Of a DNA stretch of 64,000 nucleotides, positions 6,487 through 15,718 are shown in pieces; positions within the stretch are counted from its first letter, which is position 1, and each line of letters begins with the position of its first letter. The stretch comes from Desulfuromonadaceae bacterium (GTDB lineage Bacteria; Desulfobacterota; Desulfuromonadia; Geobacterales; Pseudopelobacteraceae), in the NCBI GenBank assembly GCA_028687585.1, contig JAQTZV010000023.1, positions 1-64,000 of the forward strand. The letters run 5' to 3'. Under the pieces are notes generated by a model. The model worked only from the letters and a program-made list of their open reading frames with translations. It made no database searches and was not told where the DNA came from. The position numbers and the translations under genes were made by a program.

Positions 6487-6845
6487 AGTATTTTCTCCAG
6501 GGGAATAAAACGTATCCTTTTCCGCGCGATCACAACAAAGTGGTTACTGAATTTTTCAGGATATTTCAAAAGCATAATTTTCAGAATCGTAATTTTTACT
6601 CTGACATTTTGCTCATTGATACGAAACAGTATGATGCCGGCAGACGGTTTTCTTTGAAAAAAAGTCAATTCACCAAAATCCTTATCGTTCGTTACAATGA
6701 TTCGATTCTCGCCGCTCGCTAATTTCAGTAAAGATTCATCATCAAGATGGCAATCATAGTCAGGAAGCCAGAGAACATCGTATCCGGCACCTCTCAAAAA
6801 ATCAATGATCCGCTTTTCGATATTAACGTCCGCAAGAAATTTCAA
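6483..6845 (-). CDS. DUF5615 PIN-like toxin
   Basis: 120 residues: MKFLADVNIEKRIIDFLRGA, then GYDVLWLPDYD, IIVTNDKDFGELTF and GIILFRI. The acidic residues of the PIN-like (Mut7-C/DUF5615) fold are present: D in LADVN, and D-K-D in TNDKDF. Predicted to be an RNase of the VapC45 type, regulated by the downstream DUF433 protein. It is the first gene of a two-gene minus-strand operon. The module looks intact. Confidence 0.87.
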   Translation of the reverse strand: MKFLADVNIEKRIIDFLRGAGYDVLWLPDYDCHLDDESLLKLASGENRIIVTNDKDFGELTFFQRKPSAGIILFRINEQNVRVKITILKIMLLKYPEKFSNHFVVIARKRIRFIPLEKIL

Positions 6846-6959
6846 TAACCACGATCCTTTGGCCAGATATTTACTCTTTATTCTTGTTTTGAACTATTTA
6901 AATAGGTTCGCCATTGTAGGTCAAATCAAGCTGCTTGACTAGCTGAAATTCAAACCTTC

Positions 6960-7032
6960 TTCAGCCTCGGGAAGGCTGCGATTACTCTGGATTTTAACTT
7001 CAAAATCTTTATTCCCGGGGAATCCTGAGTAG
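6960..7032. repeat. Family B hairpin element (single copy)
   Basis: Reads cagcctcgggaaggctgcga then ttactctggattttaac, a loop, then ttcccggggaatcctgagta. The left part is the reverse-oriented subrepeats and the right part the direct ones, as in the arrays at 15719-16935. It lies between the DUF5615 gene and the ccdB remnant. Confidence 0.75.
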
Positions 7033-7037
7033 TACTT

Positions 7038-7157
7038 GCATCGATTCCTGAAATGGCAGCCTATCCGGTGGTTGAAACTGGACACAAGGTAGCTACCCTT
7101 GATTCTGAAAGAGCGATCCTGTTTTTCACTATTGACTTTTTGATGCCTGGTTTTTGA
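7038..7157 (+). pseudogene. ccdB 3' fragment
   Basis: Reads ASIPEMAAYPVVETGHKVAT, then LDSERAILF and IDFLMPGF before a TGA. It aligns without gaps to the last 39 codons of the intact ccdB at 3760-4074 (ASIPEMAAYPVSEIGSKVEN ... DFLMHGF). The 5' two thirds are missing; the fragment begins right after a family B element. No ccdA remnant was seen. Confidence 0.88.
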
Positions 7158-7243
7158 TTCCATTACCACGCTAAAGCCTGGTATCGAGGAAAAGATGGCA
7201 TGGTACAGGTTGTAGACGTCGTGAAGTTGTTTATCTTTCTGAT

Positions 7244-7285
7244 TTCGTTCGTGTATTTCGTGCTTTTCGTGGATAACTGCTTTTT
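7244..7285. repeat. Short degenerate tcgtg-type repeat
   Basis: ttcgttcgtgtatttcgtgc followed by ttttcgtggataac holds four degenerate copies of a unit near 9 bp (tttcgtg/tattcgtg). It is single-armed here. It resembles the short-period units of the other families in size but not in sequence. Confidence 0.5.
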
Positions 7286-7317
7286 CTGGGATAATATTCT
7301 CCATGTCAAATAAAAAA

Positions 7318-7490
7318 TCCAAGCAGCAAAGGGGATCAACAAAGCAACAGGCAGGGCAGGCAGCCAACAGAGTGCGAATAGAAAAAAAGTTGCCGGCAAC
7401 CAAAGGTCGTCGGCAACTGAAAGTAGTCCCCACAATGTGATTTATTAAAGCGAATGTAAACCAGAAGTAGATAGCCAACAATATTCCAAA
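7318..7490 (-). pseudogene. 5' fragment of an endonuclease/exonuclease/phosphatase gene
   Basis: Encodes LWGLLSVADDLWLPATFFLF, then WLPALPVALLIPFAAWI, matching the membrane-spanning N-terminus of the intact gene at 1041-2030 (LWGLLTFAGDLWWPATFFLF ... VLIPFATWI). DNA identity looks near 80%. Homology stops abruptly after the second membrane segment, so the catalytic domain is absent. The first codons upstream are frameshifted relative to the intact gene. Confidence 0.85.
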
Positions 7491-7535
7491 CTGACGGTGC
7501 TGCACTTCACTTGATATCCGGTAAATTAGGCGTTT

Positions 7536-8732
7536 TTATTTAGTCTCTTGTGCATTTTTGGGTGGAAGCGGAGGTGTTGCACTTGTTTTCGATGGCACTG
7601 CCTCGATGGTGAATGGGGAGACATCACTGCTAACTACACCATTAGAGTCTACTACATAAACATAAACTTTCTGACCATCTGTAAAACCTCCACGGTTAAA
7701 ATTTACCGTAATCTTATCAACAACCCATGCCGTCGCCGGTTGAATCTCGCAATAAGTTCTTGTTGCCCAAGTAGGTGTGTTACAAAGCTCTACTCTTGCT
7801 AATGAATTATCAATGTACATATCATCAAAATACATCTGCATACTCAGCGTACCATCCACATTTGTCATCCCCTGTGGAATAGACACATATCTCCATCTAT
7901 TATCAACAGGGCCGTGAGTAATAATGCCAGTAGCTTGAAGTAGTTGAGGGTTACCAGAATGCCCTAATCTATTTACAGTAATTGTTCCGTCAGCGGTAGA
8001 TGGCGCAGAGGAACTTTTCCATACCCACTCAACCCGTTGCCACTGATCGAATAAAAATGCATCGGACGGCCATCCTGGTGACGAACCGTAGGAATATAAC
8101 GAATGAACGCCATCTGTTGAATATTGAGTTGAGGTCGCGCTATTAAACCACTTTGATACAGGAGTTATCTCATAAAATCCTGCAAATCCCGATGCAGTTT
8201 GAGGAGGGCTTCCCCAATAATAATTTGTACCCGATGATAGGAGTGGGCCTTTCCAGTTGAACCCTGCCGCATCTCCTACTGGAGTAGTCATGTAAACCCA
8301 CGCACTAAAATAAACATCATTAACATTTGTGCCAGCACCCATATCAGCAGCTATACGCGGAAATCGTGAAGTTCCACTGCCAGTGCCGGAATAAACCATA
8401 CCCGAAAAATCAAAATTGACCGATTGTGTGCCGCTATGAGATTTTGTGCTGCTAACCCCTACCTGACTGCCTGTGTAAGCCGCTTTGGAGTATCCGTTAG
8501 GTAACGAACCTAGTGGTTCGGAATCATTATTGTTGAACATTATAGGAACAGCAATTGGTTTTGCTCCAAAGTTAGAACCCGTAATAGTAATAGAAAGGGC
8601 ATTTGTACTTTGGGTTACAGCAGAAATAACAGGCGCTGCAATCGAAGTTGACGAGATAAAAATTAATATTATTGACAGTTTAATTACTGAGTTAAACCGG
8701 GACAGACACCTTATTCGATCTAGCATGCTCAT
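7536..8732 (-). CDS. Secreted protein with IPT/TIG-like N-terminus and lectin-like fold, unknown function
   Basis: 398 residues from the ATG at 8732, which has GGAGG six bases upstream; the longer reading to 8744 lacks it. A signal peptide (LSIILIFISSTSIAA) precedes PVISAVTQSTNALSITITGS, similar to the first strands of IPT/TIG domains. The large middle part is Trp-, Ser- and Gly-rich with beta-strand patterns (VNDVYFSAWVYM, WQRVEWVWKSS, MQMYFDDMYID) suggesting a concanavalin/polysaccharide-lyase-like jelly roll. A Pro-rich tail ends the protein. There is no PEP-CTERM signal. It is the last gene of the polysaccharide locus, so a role in binding or trimming the exported polymer is plausible but not shown. 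Confidence 0.7.
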   Translation of the reverse strand: MSMLDRIRCLSRFNSVIKLSIILIFISSTSIAAPVISAVTQSTNALSITITGSNFGAKPIAVPIMFNNNDSEPLGSLPNGYSKAAYTGSQVGVSSTKSHSGTQSVNFDFSGMVYSGTGSGTSRFPRIAADMGAGTNVNDVYFSAWVYMTTPVGDAAGFNWKGPLLSSGTNYYWGSPPQTASGFAGFYEITPVSKWFNSATSTQYSTDGVHSLYSYGSSPGWPSDAFLFDQWQRVEWVWKSSSAPSTADGTITVNRLGHSGNPQLLQATGIITHGPVDNRWRYVSIPQGMTNVDGTLSMQMYFDDMYIDNSLARVELCNTPTWATRTYCEIQPATAWVVDKITVNFNRGGFTDGQKVYVYVVDSNGVVSSDVSPFTIEAVPSKTSATPPLPPKNAQETK

Positions 8733-8925
8733 GACAGCCTCCAATACTTGTTTTGTAGCTGCTTTTGTAAACGCATAATTCCGCGAAGTAAGTTTATCCT
8801 TCAGTTCGCTTTGATTTCACCTTTTCTGATTGTTTATAGGTTACTACAATATTTGATGCTCTTCAAAAATCATGTGATCTATATTACCAGAAGCACTTAT
8901 TTCAAGCAAAGCCGAATTTCAACTC

Positions 8926-10284
8926 TCAAACGGCATGATCTTTTGTTGTTTCAACATGCCCCTTCCATCCATATTGTGGGACGAATGGCGAAATAATTTC
9001 ACTTGGCATCTTGCCTATCTCATAATTGGCACCATCAATTATCGTGCTGACATCTTGAAATACAAAATCACACAGTTGAAAACTATTTATCGTAAATGCG
9101 TTTGACAATGTAGAGATCTGCAAAGGATCAAATCCCATTAGTGTTGCGCAAACTACATCGATCGCTACCGGGTTTGTTCCGCAAACGAGACAACCCAAAG
9201 CTTTTGGATCAGGCGAAAGAGGGCCTTCCCCTTCACCTGCCTGAATAGCGTCTACAATACCTATGTAGCGTTTGGCATTCACAGGAGAATCTGGCCGCAT
9301 TTCGCCATCTGGTTGTGCATACAGCAAAATTTTGTTAAGGTCTAGAATCATCCGCCATACAGTATCGTTACCAAACCAGCTCCCATTTCTAACCACTTTA
9401 CTGCTGTCGCCAAATATGAATTTAGCAACAGAATTTAGTGGACTGAGCAGAGTTGCTGCAATCGCGTTTTTTATGACATGCTGTTTAATAAAACTGATGA
9501 GCGGCCCCTCCAGTTTGGCATTCATGTTTTCCTTCTGGAATTGATCACCCCCTTCTGAAGGGCCACCTTCGGAGTGGTGAGGAAGATAGTTTTTGTATGT
9601 ATTGATACCGACCAGATTTTTCAGGCAACAGGTAATACCAGCTTTACGATGAGTTTTGAGCTTAGGAATATTAATGAAAACATCACTTTCGATAACTGTC
9701 TTCGATACACTATAAAGATTATGATAGCCATCGTGGGCTCGATTAGTTTCAGCAATGTCATAATCGGCGCCATAGTATCCACGCTTTGATTTTGCATGGC
9801 CATGAAACTCGCTGGTCTCGCCTAACAGATCAACAAGCACTTTACCCCGTGGATCTCCAGGCAATGGGATCCGTTCTACAGTTACTCCATTTTGGGTGCG
9901 CCATTCATGGTCCCTAAGGTCGATTATTTCCAGATTGACTCCAAGCGATTCCGCTCTGTTTTTCCATTCATCGACAGGGTAATGTTCCATTATTTTTGCA
10001 AAGGAAGCCTCTGTCATAGGGCCATCAAGTATGGAGATGCGCCCTGATCCTTGGAGTTTTTGAAGTACATGTTCTACAACGGCTGAAATTACCGTTGGGT
10101 GTGTGATCACATACTCCCACTCTTGAGTGTGTGTTTTATGTGACTCCATTACCCAATTTGGTTTAATAACTACCGATTCACCAGGCTTTATGCATTCAAA
10201 CAATTCAGAAGGCAATATTGACTGAATGGCGTTTTGATCATAGTGCTCAGTTTTTAGAATTCTAACCGTTCTGGCTGTTTGCAT
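8926..10284 (-). CDS. DUF362 domain-containing protein
   Basis: 452 residues. DUF362 features: VVIKPNWV near residue 38, SILDGPM, SDVFINIPKLKTH, CCLKNLVGIN near residue 220, and GCLVCGTNPVAIDVVCATLM near the C-terminus. No 4Fe-4S ferredoxin Cys cluster is present, unlike many DUF362 proteins, and there is no signal peptide, so a cytoplasmic role is likely. The biochemical function of the family is unsettled. It is followed upstream on the same strand by a glycosyltransferase and a CapK-like ligase, so it probably acts on the same polysaccharide or its modification. Confidence 0.85.
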   Translation of the reverse strand: MQTARTVRILKTEHYDQNAIQSILPSELFECIKPGESVVIKPNWVMESHKTHTQEWEYVITHPTVISAVVEHVLQKLQGSGRISILDGPMTEASFAKIMEHYPVDEWKNRAESLGVNLEIIDLRDHEWRTQNGVTVERIPLPGDPRGKVLVDLLGETSEFHGHAKSKRGYYGADYDIAETNRAHDGYHNLYSVSKTVIESDVFINIPKLKTHRKAGITCCLKNLVGINTYKNYLPHHSEGGPSEGGDQFQKENMNAKLEGPLISFIKQHVIKNAIAATLLSPLNSVAKFIFGDSSKVVRNGSWFGNDTVWRMILDLNKILLYAQPDGEMRPDSPVNAKRYIGIVDAIQAGEGEGPLSPDPKALGCLVCGTNPVAIDVVCATLMGFDPLQISTLSNAFTINSFQLCDFVFQDVSTIIDGANYEIGKMPSEIISPFVPQYGWKGHVETTKDHAV

Positions 10285-10316
10285 TTAAAGAAACCTTTCG
10301 AAAAAACTTGATAAAA

Positions 10317-11237
10317 CTACTTCGCCGATTGCGAACGGGTGGCTTGACTCAGTATGCCCTTCCCGTCTTTGCTTACCGGCCCTAACGCTACATAATAATT
10401 ATTAATAGTACTACGAAAAATGAATTTTATAATCATGCGTAGAATACAAGCCAGAAGACCCGTCAGAAAACGAAAAGTGGAAGAACTATTTATGATTTTT
10501 GACTTTAAACGACTAAAAAAACTTTTATGATTATCTGCATGCTTTGACACCAGGCCGTTATACTCCTGAACGAGTTGTTCTTCCTGCCAGCGGATCCTGG
10601 CGAGGTACTTACAATAATCCTTTAAAGCTGGAGGCTCATAGTATACTTTTTTATTGATGATAGTGAACTGCTCTGCGGGCACAATTTCTTGTACAAAAGC
10701 GTCTTCAGCTACAATACCAAGGGGAATTCCATTCAGATTTAAAGTGTTAAATATGGCTTCAAATTCATTTTTCTGAAGCGCATACAACGCTCCGGAAAGG
10801 AAATCTTCATGTAAAGGCATCTGTAAGAAACCAATAATGCGTTGCCCAATATTTAGATCAGACTTTCGGGGACATACTGAACAACCTGCGAGCGCTACGT
10901 TTGAAGTTTCACTGTTTAGAAGTTGGTACAAGGCTTGAACCGCATTGGGTTCGGGCAAAACATCTCCGTCAGAAAAAACCAATATTTTATGGTTATTTTC
11001 ATAAAAAGCAGTATTCCAGGCATTTGGTTTAGATGCTACATCGAGTTGACGAAGGGAAAGGTTCGGTATTTTTTCAGAAAGTGAATGTACAATTTCTACC
11101 GTTCTGTCTGAGCAGCCATTTGCGTAAACTTTTATATCGGCGGAAACGCTTCCGCAACTTGCCACTATGGCCCTGATCGTATCAGCTATATGTTTTTCTT
11201 CATTGTGGGCAAGTACGCAGACACATAGTTCGTTCAA
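10317..11237 (-). CDS. Family 2 glycosyltransferase
   Basis: 306 residues. GT-A fold: CVCVLAHNEEKHIADTIRAI at the N-terminus, KVYANGCSDRTVEI as the nucleotide-binding loop, and VFSDGDVLPEPNA with the DxD-like metal site near residue 94. The C-terminal third carries a hydrophobic stretch (FLTGLLACILRMIIKFIF), suggesting membrane association. It lies in the same transcriptional direction between the DUF362 gene and the CapK-like ligase. Donor and acceptor sugars cannot be read from sequence. Confidence 0.88.
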   Translation of the reverse strand: MNELCVCVLAHNEEKHIADTIRAIVASCGSVSADIKVYANGCSDRTVEIVHSLSEKIPNLSLRQLDVASKPNAWNTAFYENNHKILVFSDGDVLPEPNAVQALYQLLNSETSNVALAGCSVCPRKSDLNIGQRIIGFLQMPLHEDFLSGALYALQKNEFEAIFNTLNLNGIPLGIVAEDAFVQEIVPAEQFTIINKKVYYEPPALKDYCKYLARIRWQEEQLVQEYNGLVSKHADNHKSFFSRLKSKIINSSSTFRFLTGLLACILRMIIKFIFRSTINNYYVALGPVSKDGKGILSQATRSQSAK

Positions 11238-11287
11238 TTAATAAATCCTCAAAAATCTCTGTTCTGTAAAATGGGGAAATACGTTAA

Positions 11288-12625
11288 TCATCTGATATCA
11301 GAGATTACAAATCTCCGCTTCCCATTTTTTCCTTCAGCAATATCATCAAGAAGATCAAAATTTATTTTTAAATCTTTATCTCCTTTTTCCAAAATTTCTT
11401 TACGGATATCTTCAAGAATATTTTCATCAGCATTGGGTTGGAAAACGATTTGTATATTCAATTCATCAATCGTACTCTGATGAACTCTAAATTTAGCTAT
11501 TTGTGGATAATATTCAAAAATGCCGGTGAAAAAATGAACTATTAACTTGTTGCCGCCTGGTGTATGAATAATGTCGGAATCCCTGCCTTCTATTTTTTCT
11601 AAAATATCATAACCACGACCGCATGAGCATGTTTCTACGACACACATACGCCCCACATCCCCAACGTTATACCTTATAAGCGGCATTGCTCCTGGTTCCA
11701 GACATGTAAGAAGAATATTGCCAAGCTGCCCCCGTGGAACCAGCATGCCGGTATCATCCACAATCTCCACAATCACATGGGGCATGAAAATGTGATATTT
11801 ATTGTTTCCATCAGGGCACTGAGCAGCAACCTGTATCCCTTCACCGCAACCATAGGTGTCTGTTACCCGACAATGAAACTGTTCTTCAATGCATCTCCTG
11901 AAGTGTTCAAAAAGATTGTCCCCCCACGTAACAACCCCACTTATATCAAGGTTTAAACCAACCTCTCTGGCACGATTAGCCAAAGCAAACATACTGCCAG
12001 GATAGCCCATTAAATATTTGATATTCTTTTGTTTAATTATATCAAGATAGTAGTCCAAACGCGCATCACTCAGATCAAATGCCGATGCATAATACGTATT
12101 AAATACCAGATCTTTTATTTTTTTAACGACACCTCTTTGAAGTGACATACCGGTTTGAAACACAGCGTCGCCTTGCTTCCAACCGGAATAGTTTGCCCGC
12201 AACAGCATAAGTGCACGTGCCTGACTCATGGTCTGGTTATCGACCATAGTAGCAAAAGGGTTCCCAGAAGAACCACTGGTAAAATATTCCTTAACTGGCC
12301 AATTTGTTTTACGCGTACAGCCATCAGGATAACAGGCTTTTAAATCCTTCTTGGAGATAATTGGTAATTTATGCAAATCATCTACAGTTTTAATCAGGTT
12401 GACGTCAATCCCATGCAGTGCATACAAATTTCGATAGAATGAAACTTCCTTTACAGATACCTGTAAAAGATTCCGCAATTTATCTGACTGATAAGATAGT
12501 TGTTTTTCTCTTGGCCACCACTGTGCCTGACTGAAAAAAGAGTGATAGGACATAACTTGCTGACGAGATAACAAATCAGCAGCCTTCAAGAACCAGGAGT
12601 TCAATAATAATTTGCGTATTGGCAT
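11288..12625 (-). CDS. PaaK/CapK-like AMP-forming ligase
   Basis: 445 residues of the phenylacetate-CoA ligase-like group. Motifs: FTSGSSGNPFAT (ATP/phosphate loop, ~115), TYGCGEGIQ (~243), IRYNVGDVG (~325), GRDSDII and the C-terminal GKNGKRRFV with the likely catalytic Lys. A Cys pair (ETCSCGRGY) is also typical of the family. CapK-type members in capsule loci are thought to activate an acyl or amino acid group for transfer to the polysaccharide; the substrate is unknown. It is packed 1 bp after the GT4 gene upstream, so it is co-transcribed with it. Confidence 0.88.
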   Translation of the reverse strand: MPIRKLLLNSWFLKAADLLSRQQVMSYHSFFSQAQWWPREKQLSYQSDKLRNLLQVSVKEVSFYRNLYALHGIDVNLIKTVDDLHKLPIISKKDLKACYPDGCTRKTNWPVKEYFTSGSSGNPFATMVDNQTMSQARALMLLRANYSGWKQGDAVFQTGMSLQRGVVKKIKDLVFNTYYASAFDLSDARLDYYLDIIKQKNIKYLMGYPGSMFALANRAREVGLNLDISGVVTWGDNLFEHFRRCIEEQFHCRVTDTYGCGEGIQVAAQCPDGNNKYHIFMPHVIVEIVDDTGMLVPRGQLGNILLTCLEPGAMPLIRYNVGDVGRMCVVETCSCGRGYDILEKIEGRDSDIIHTPGGNKLIVHFFTGIFEYYPQIAKFRVHQSTIDELNIQIVFQPNADENILEDIRKEILEKGDKDLKINFDLLDDIAEGKNGKRRFVISDIR

Positions 12626-12626
12626 C

Positions 12627-13805
12627 CTAGCGCATCCTTTCAGAAATAAGTGACTGTAGTGCTGTCACCGTAGATGCTACGTCATAACGTTCTGCTGCCA
12701 ATGGAACAAAGTCGGTAAATGGTTTTCGTATGTCATTCTCCATAAAAAGTCTTATTTCATTTATGAAAGCCTTTAGGTCTTTAGTCGTTACAAGGTGTGT
12801 TGGAGTATTTACGGCAACTTCACGCAAACCAATACAGTCAAATGCCAATAGCGGTGTACCGCAGGCTAGCACTTCCATTGGCAATAGCGGGCAAGCCTCC
12901 CATAATGATGGCATGACTACCAAGTCGAGCCCCTTTATCACACTCGCCACATTTGGCGTAAAAGGCAGAAACCTAAAATAATCATCTAAGCCTCGTGCCG
13001 CAATTGCAGCTTTTTCCTCACGTATAAAAGCACCATCCCCAAATGTCAATACAAGTGGTTTTTTTGGCAGATTCCCTAAAGCATGCAATTGCTCAATCGC
13101 GTCTATCAGATAGGCAAATCCTTTCTGAGCCATGAAACGGCCTAAAAACCCAATCAAAAAGTGACCCTCTCCAACTCCCATCTCCACGCGTAAATCTCTC
13201 GGTTCAGCATGTACAAAACGCTCACTTTCAATCCCGTTCATGATGACAACACATTTACCAGTTATTCCGGCAAATTTTGGAAAAAACTCGAGCAGGTTTG
13301 CCTGTGCATCATGGCTGACAGAATGAATGGTATTCACAAGCGACAGTGCAAACCCCATTCCAATTTTTTTAATCCGCCCGGAAAAACCTTTGAACTGAAC
13401 CGTAGACAGTACGTCATGTGATGTAAGTATGTGGGGAGTCTGGAAGAGGAATGCAGGCAACGCAGCACAGATTCCAGAAGTAAAGCCCTGTGAATGAACT
13501 AGGTCGTACCGACCACGCAAGAGCAACTTGGCTGTAGCAATGGTTAGTTCATTCGATGAAGGTCGTTCAGACACCTTTATTATTTCAAAGTCTAGCCCTT
13601 CAAGATCACGTGCCAACACATCAAGCTCGGAAATATCGGGGCCAAGAATAGTGAAATGATACAACTTCGGGTCAAAACGCCGATACACATAGCGCATGAA
13701 AGTGCGGATACCACCCACCGGCCAGCGGACAACCAGCAGTATTCTTTTTTTGCGCCCCACATCAGCATTATTTTTATCAGTTTCTTTCATATCACTGTTT
13801 CCCAT
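12627..13805 (-). CDS. Family 4 glycosyltransferase
   Basis: About 392 residues with a GT-B fold. N-terminal KRILLVVRWPVGGIRTFMRY, middle LIGFLGRFMAQKGFAYLIDA, and the donor-binding block VMPSLWEACPLLPMEVLACG with the E-x7-E motif. Start taken at the ATG at 13805 (a TTG one codon earlier and an ATG at 13790 are alternatives). It overlaps the end of the amidotransferase gene, so the two are translationally coupled. Role: retaining sugar transfer in repeat-unit assembly; sugar unknown. Confidence 0.9.
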   Translation of the reverse strand: MGNSDMKETDKNNADVGRKKRILLVVRWPVGGIRTFMRYVYRRFDPKLYHFTILGPDISELDVLARDLEGLDFEIIKVSERPSSNELTIATAKLLLRGRYDLVHSQGFTSGICAALPAFLFQTPHILTSHDVLSTVQFKGFSGRIKKIGMGFALSLVNTIHSVSHDAQANLLEFFPKFAGITGKCVVIMNGIESERFVHAEPRDLRVEMGVGEGHFLIGFLGRFMAQKGFAYLIDAIEQLHALGNLPKKPLVLTFGDGAFIREEKAAIAARGLDDYFRFLPFTPNVASVIKGLDLVVMPSLWEACPLLPMEVLACGTPLLAFDCIGLREVAVNTPTHLVTTKDLKAFINEIRLFMENDIRKPFTDFVPLAAERYDVASTVTALQSLISERMR

Positions 13806-15663
13806 CAATTAACTCTCTATACCACATCTCCAGCACCATTAAAGTCCAGATAATATAACTATGATCCCGTCGTCCACGACGGTGCTCTGCCACCATATTT
13901 TTCAGGTAGCCCGCGTTGAAATTGCCCCGCTGCAGAGCACGGCTGCCAACAACCAGCTCCTCACTCATCTCGCGCCAGTCGCTGTTAATCCACTGGGCAA
14001 CCGGCATGGCAAAACCCATCTTCGGGCGATCTATAATCTCATGCGGCAGCAACTTATAGGCAAGCTGCTTCAGCATATACTTCAGCGTGCCACCATGCAC
14101 CTTATACTGCACCGGCACCCGAAAAGCAAATTCGACAAAACGGTGATCCAGCATCGGCGCCCGCGCTTCCAGCGAAACTGCCATGCTCGCCCGGTCAACC
14201 TTGGTCATGATGTCCCCAGGGAGATAGGTCTTACAATCCAGGTATTGTCGGCGGGTAATCGGATCATGCATCTGAACCTTCGGCAGTAGCTTCAGCAGCG
14301 GGATGGAAGGATCGCTTGTCCCTGCCAGACGCGCCAGTTCCGGGCTAAATAATTTCCCATGAGTCCAGGAAAGCCCTTTGGTCATCTTGGCAATGTAGCG
14401 TTCATCGACATCTGAGGCAAGGTAGCGCAGTGTATTTATACCAGGAAATGATTCCGGAAGCAGAGTGGCAGGTGCACCCAGAAATGCCTTGCGCAGAAAA
14501 AGCGGTATGTTGTCGGTAATGCCGCTTAAGCCGCCATCCAGATAGCGGTCATAACCGCCAAACATTTCGTCGCCGCCATCACCGGACAGTGCCACCGTGA
14601 CATGACGGCGGGCCAGGCGTGACACGTAATAGGTCGGAATCGCTGAGGAATCGGCAAAAGGTTCGTCAAACATCTTGATTAGATGCGGAATGACCTCCTC
14701 CGCATCAGGACGCACGATCTCTTCATGGTGATCGGTGCCATATTTCTGCGCCACCATTCGGGCATAGGGCAATTCATTGTATTTTTTTTCATCAAAGCCG
14801 ATGGAGAAGGTCTTGACCGGCTCACCCATGTTACGCGCCATCAATGCGACCACCAGGCTTGAATCAATACCTCCGCTCAGAAATGCACCCAATGGCACGT
14901 CACTCACCAGCCTGATCTTAATGGACTCCTCAAGGAGACGTTCTGTCTCCTCAAAAATATGCTGCTCGGACATTGTGTAATCCGGTTGGTATTCGACATC
15001 CCAATACGAGTCAACGACGATGCGGCCATTTTCCCAGGTAAGCCGGTGGCCGGGAGGAAGCTTATTAATGCCGCTAAAGAGCGTATCCGGATCAGGAGAA
15101 TAGCCATAGGCGACGTAATTGACGATACCGGCACGGTTGACTTCGGGCTTAAGAGACGGGTAGCGGAGGATGGATTTGATCTCCGAACCGAAAACAATTT
15201 TTTCACTGTCATGCAGGTAGTGCAGCGGTTTTTTCCCCAGGCGATCACGCGCCATGAAGAGCCGCCTGTTCTTGGCATCCCAGATGGCAAAGGCAAACAT
15301 ACCGCGCAGGTGGGAGACGCACTCCTGTCCGTATTCTTCGTAGAGATGAATGATCGATTCGGTATCAGAATTGGTAACAAAGTGATAGCCGCGCTTTTCC
15401 AGGTCTGCCCGCAGTTCACGGTAGTTGTATATTTCACCGTTAAAGACGATACGGACGGTGCCATCGGCGTTGGCCATCGGCTGATGACCACCGGCGAGAT
15501 CGATAATCCGCAGACGCTTCATACCGATTCCAACAGCGCCTTCAACCCACATCCCCCATTCATCCGGCCCACGGTGATGGATGACAGCGCACATATCCGC
15601 GATCACCGCAGAGTCAACCGGTCGTGAAGGATCAGAATATATAAGACCAGCTATACCGCACAT
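13792..15663 (-). CDS. asnB: AsnB-type amidotransferase of XrtA/EPS loci
   Basis: 623 residues, full length for the TIGR03108-like XrtA-system amidotransferase. The glutamine amidotransferase domain has Cys2 (MCGIAGLIYS), HRGPDE, and FNGEIYNYRELR with NSDTESI. The synthetase domain has the PP-loop LSGGIDSSLVV (~263) and SGDGGDEMFGGYDRY. In these loci the enzyme is thought to amidate a sugar or peptide in the exopolysaccharide rather than make asparagine. It is the first gene of the operon that continues through the GT4 and CapK-like genes. Upstream DNA is a family B array. A decayed 5' copy lies at 2048-2207. Confidence 0.92.
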   Translation of the reverse strand: MCGIAGLIYSDPSRPVDSAVIADMCAVIHHRGPDEWGMWVEGAVGIGMKRLRIIDLAGGHQPMANADGTVRIVFNGEIYNYRELRADLEKRGYHFVTNSDTESIIHLYEEYGQECVSHLRGMFAFAIWDAKNRRLFMARDRLGKKPLHYLHDSEKIVFGSEIKSILRYPSLKPEVNRAGIVNYVAYGYSPDPDTLFSGINKLPPGHRLTWENGRIVVDSYWDVEYQPDYTMSEQHIFEETERLLEESIKIRLVSDVPLGAFLSGGIDSSLVVALMARNMGEPVKTFSIGFDEKKYNELPYARMVAQKYGTDHHEEIVRPDAEEVIPHLIKMFDEPFADSSAIPTYYVSRLARRHVTVALSGDGGDEMFGGYDRYLDGGLSGITDNIPLFLRKAFLGAPATLLPESFPGINTLRYLASDVDERYIAKMTKGLSWTHGKLFSPELARLAGTSDPSIPLLKLLPKVQMHDPITRRQYLDCKTYLPGDIMTKVDRASMAVSLEARAPMLDHRFVEFAFRVPVQYKVHGGTLKYMLKQLAYKLLPHEIIDRPKMGFAMPVAQWINSDWREMSEELVVGSRALQRGNFNAGYLKNMVAEHRRGRRDHSYIIWTLMVLEMWYRELIDGKQ

Positions 15664-15718
15664 GCTAACTCCAAAAATAATATAAAGCTGTCAACTACCC
15701 TGAAGCCAATACTTTTTC

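Noticed and set aside
7536..8732. PEP-CTERM substrate protein
   Set aside because: The C-terminus is Pro-rich and polar, with no P-E-P motif, membrane helix or Arg cluster.
14959..15627. 222-codon open frame opposite asnB
   Set aside because: It is antisense to a well-conserved gene, with no domain and no ribosome-binding site.
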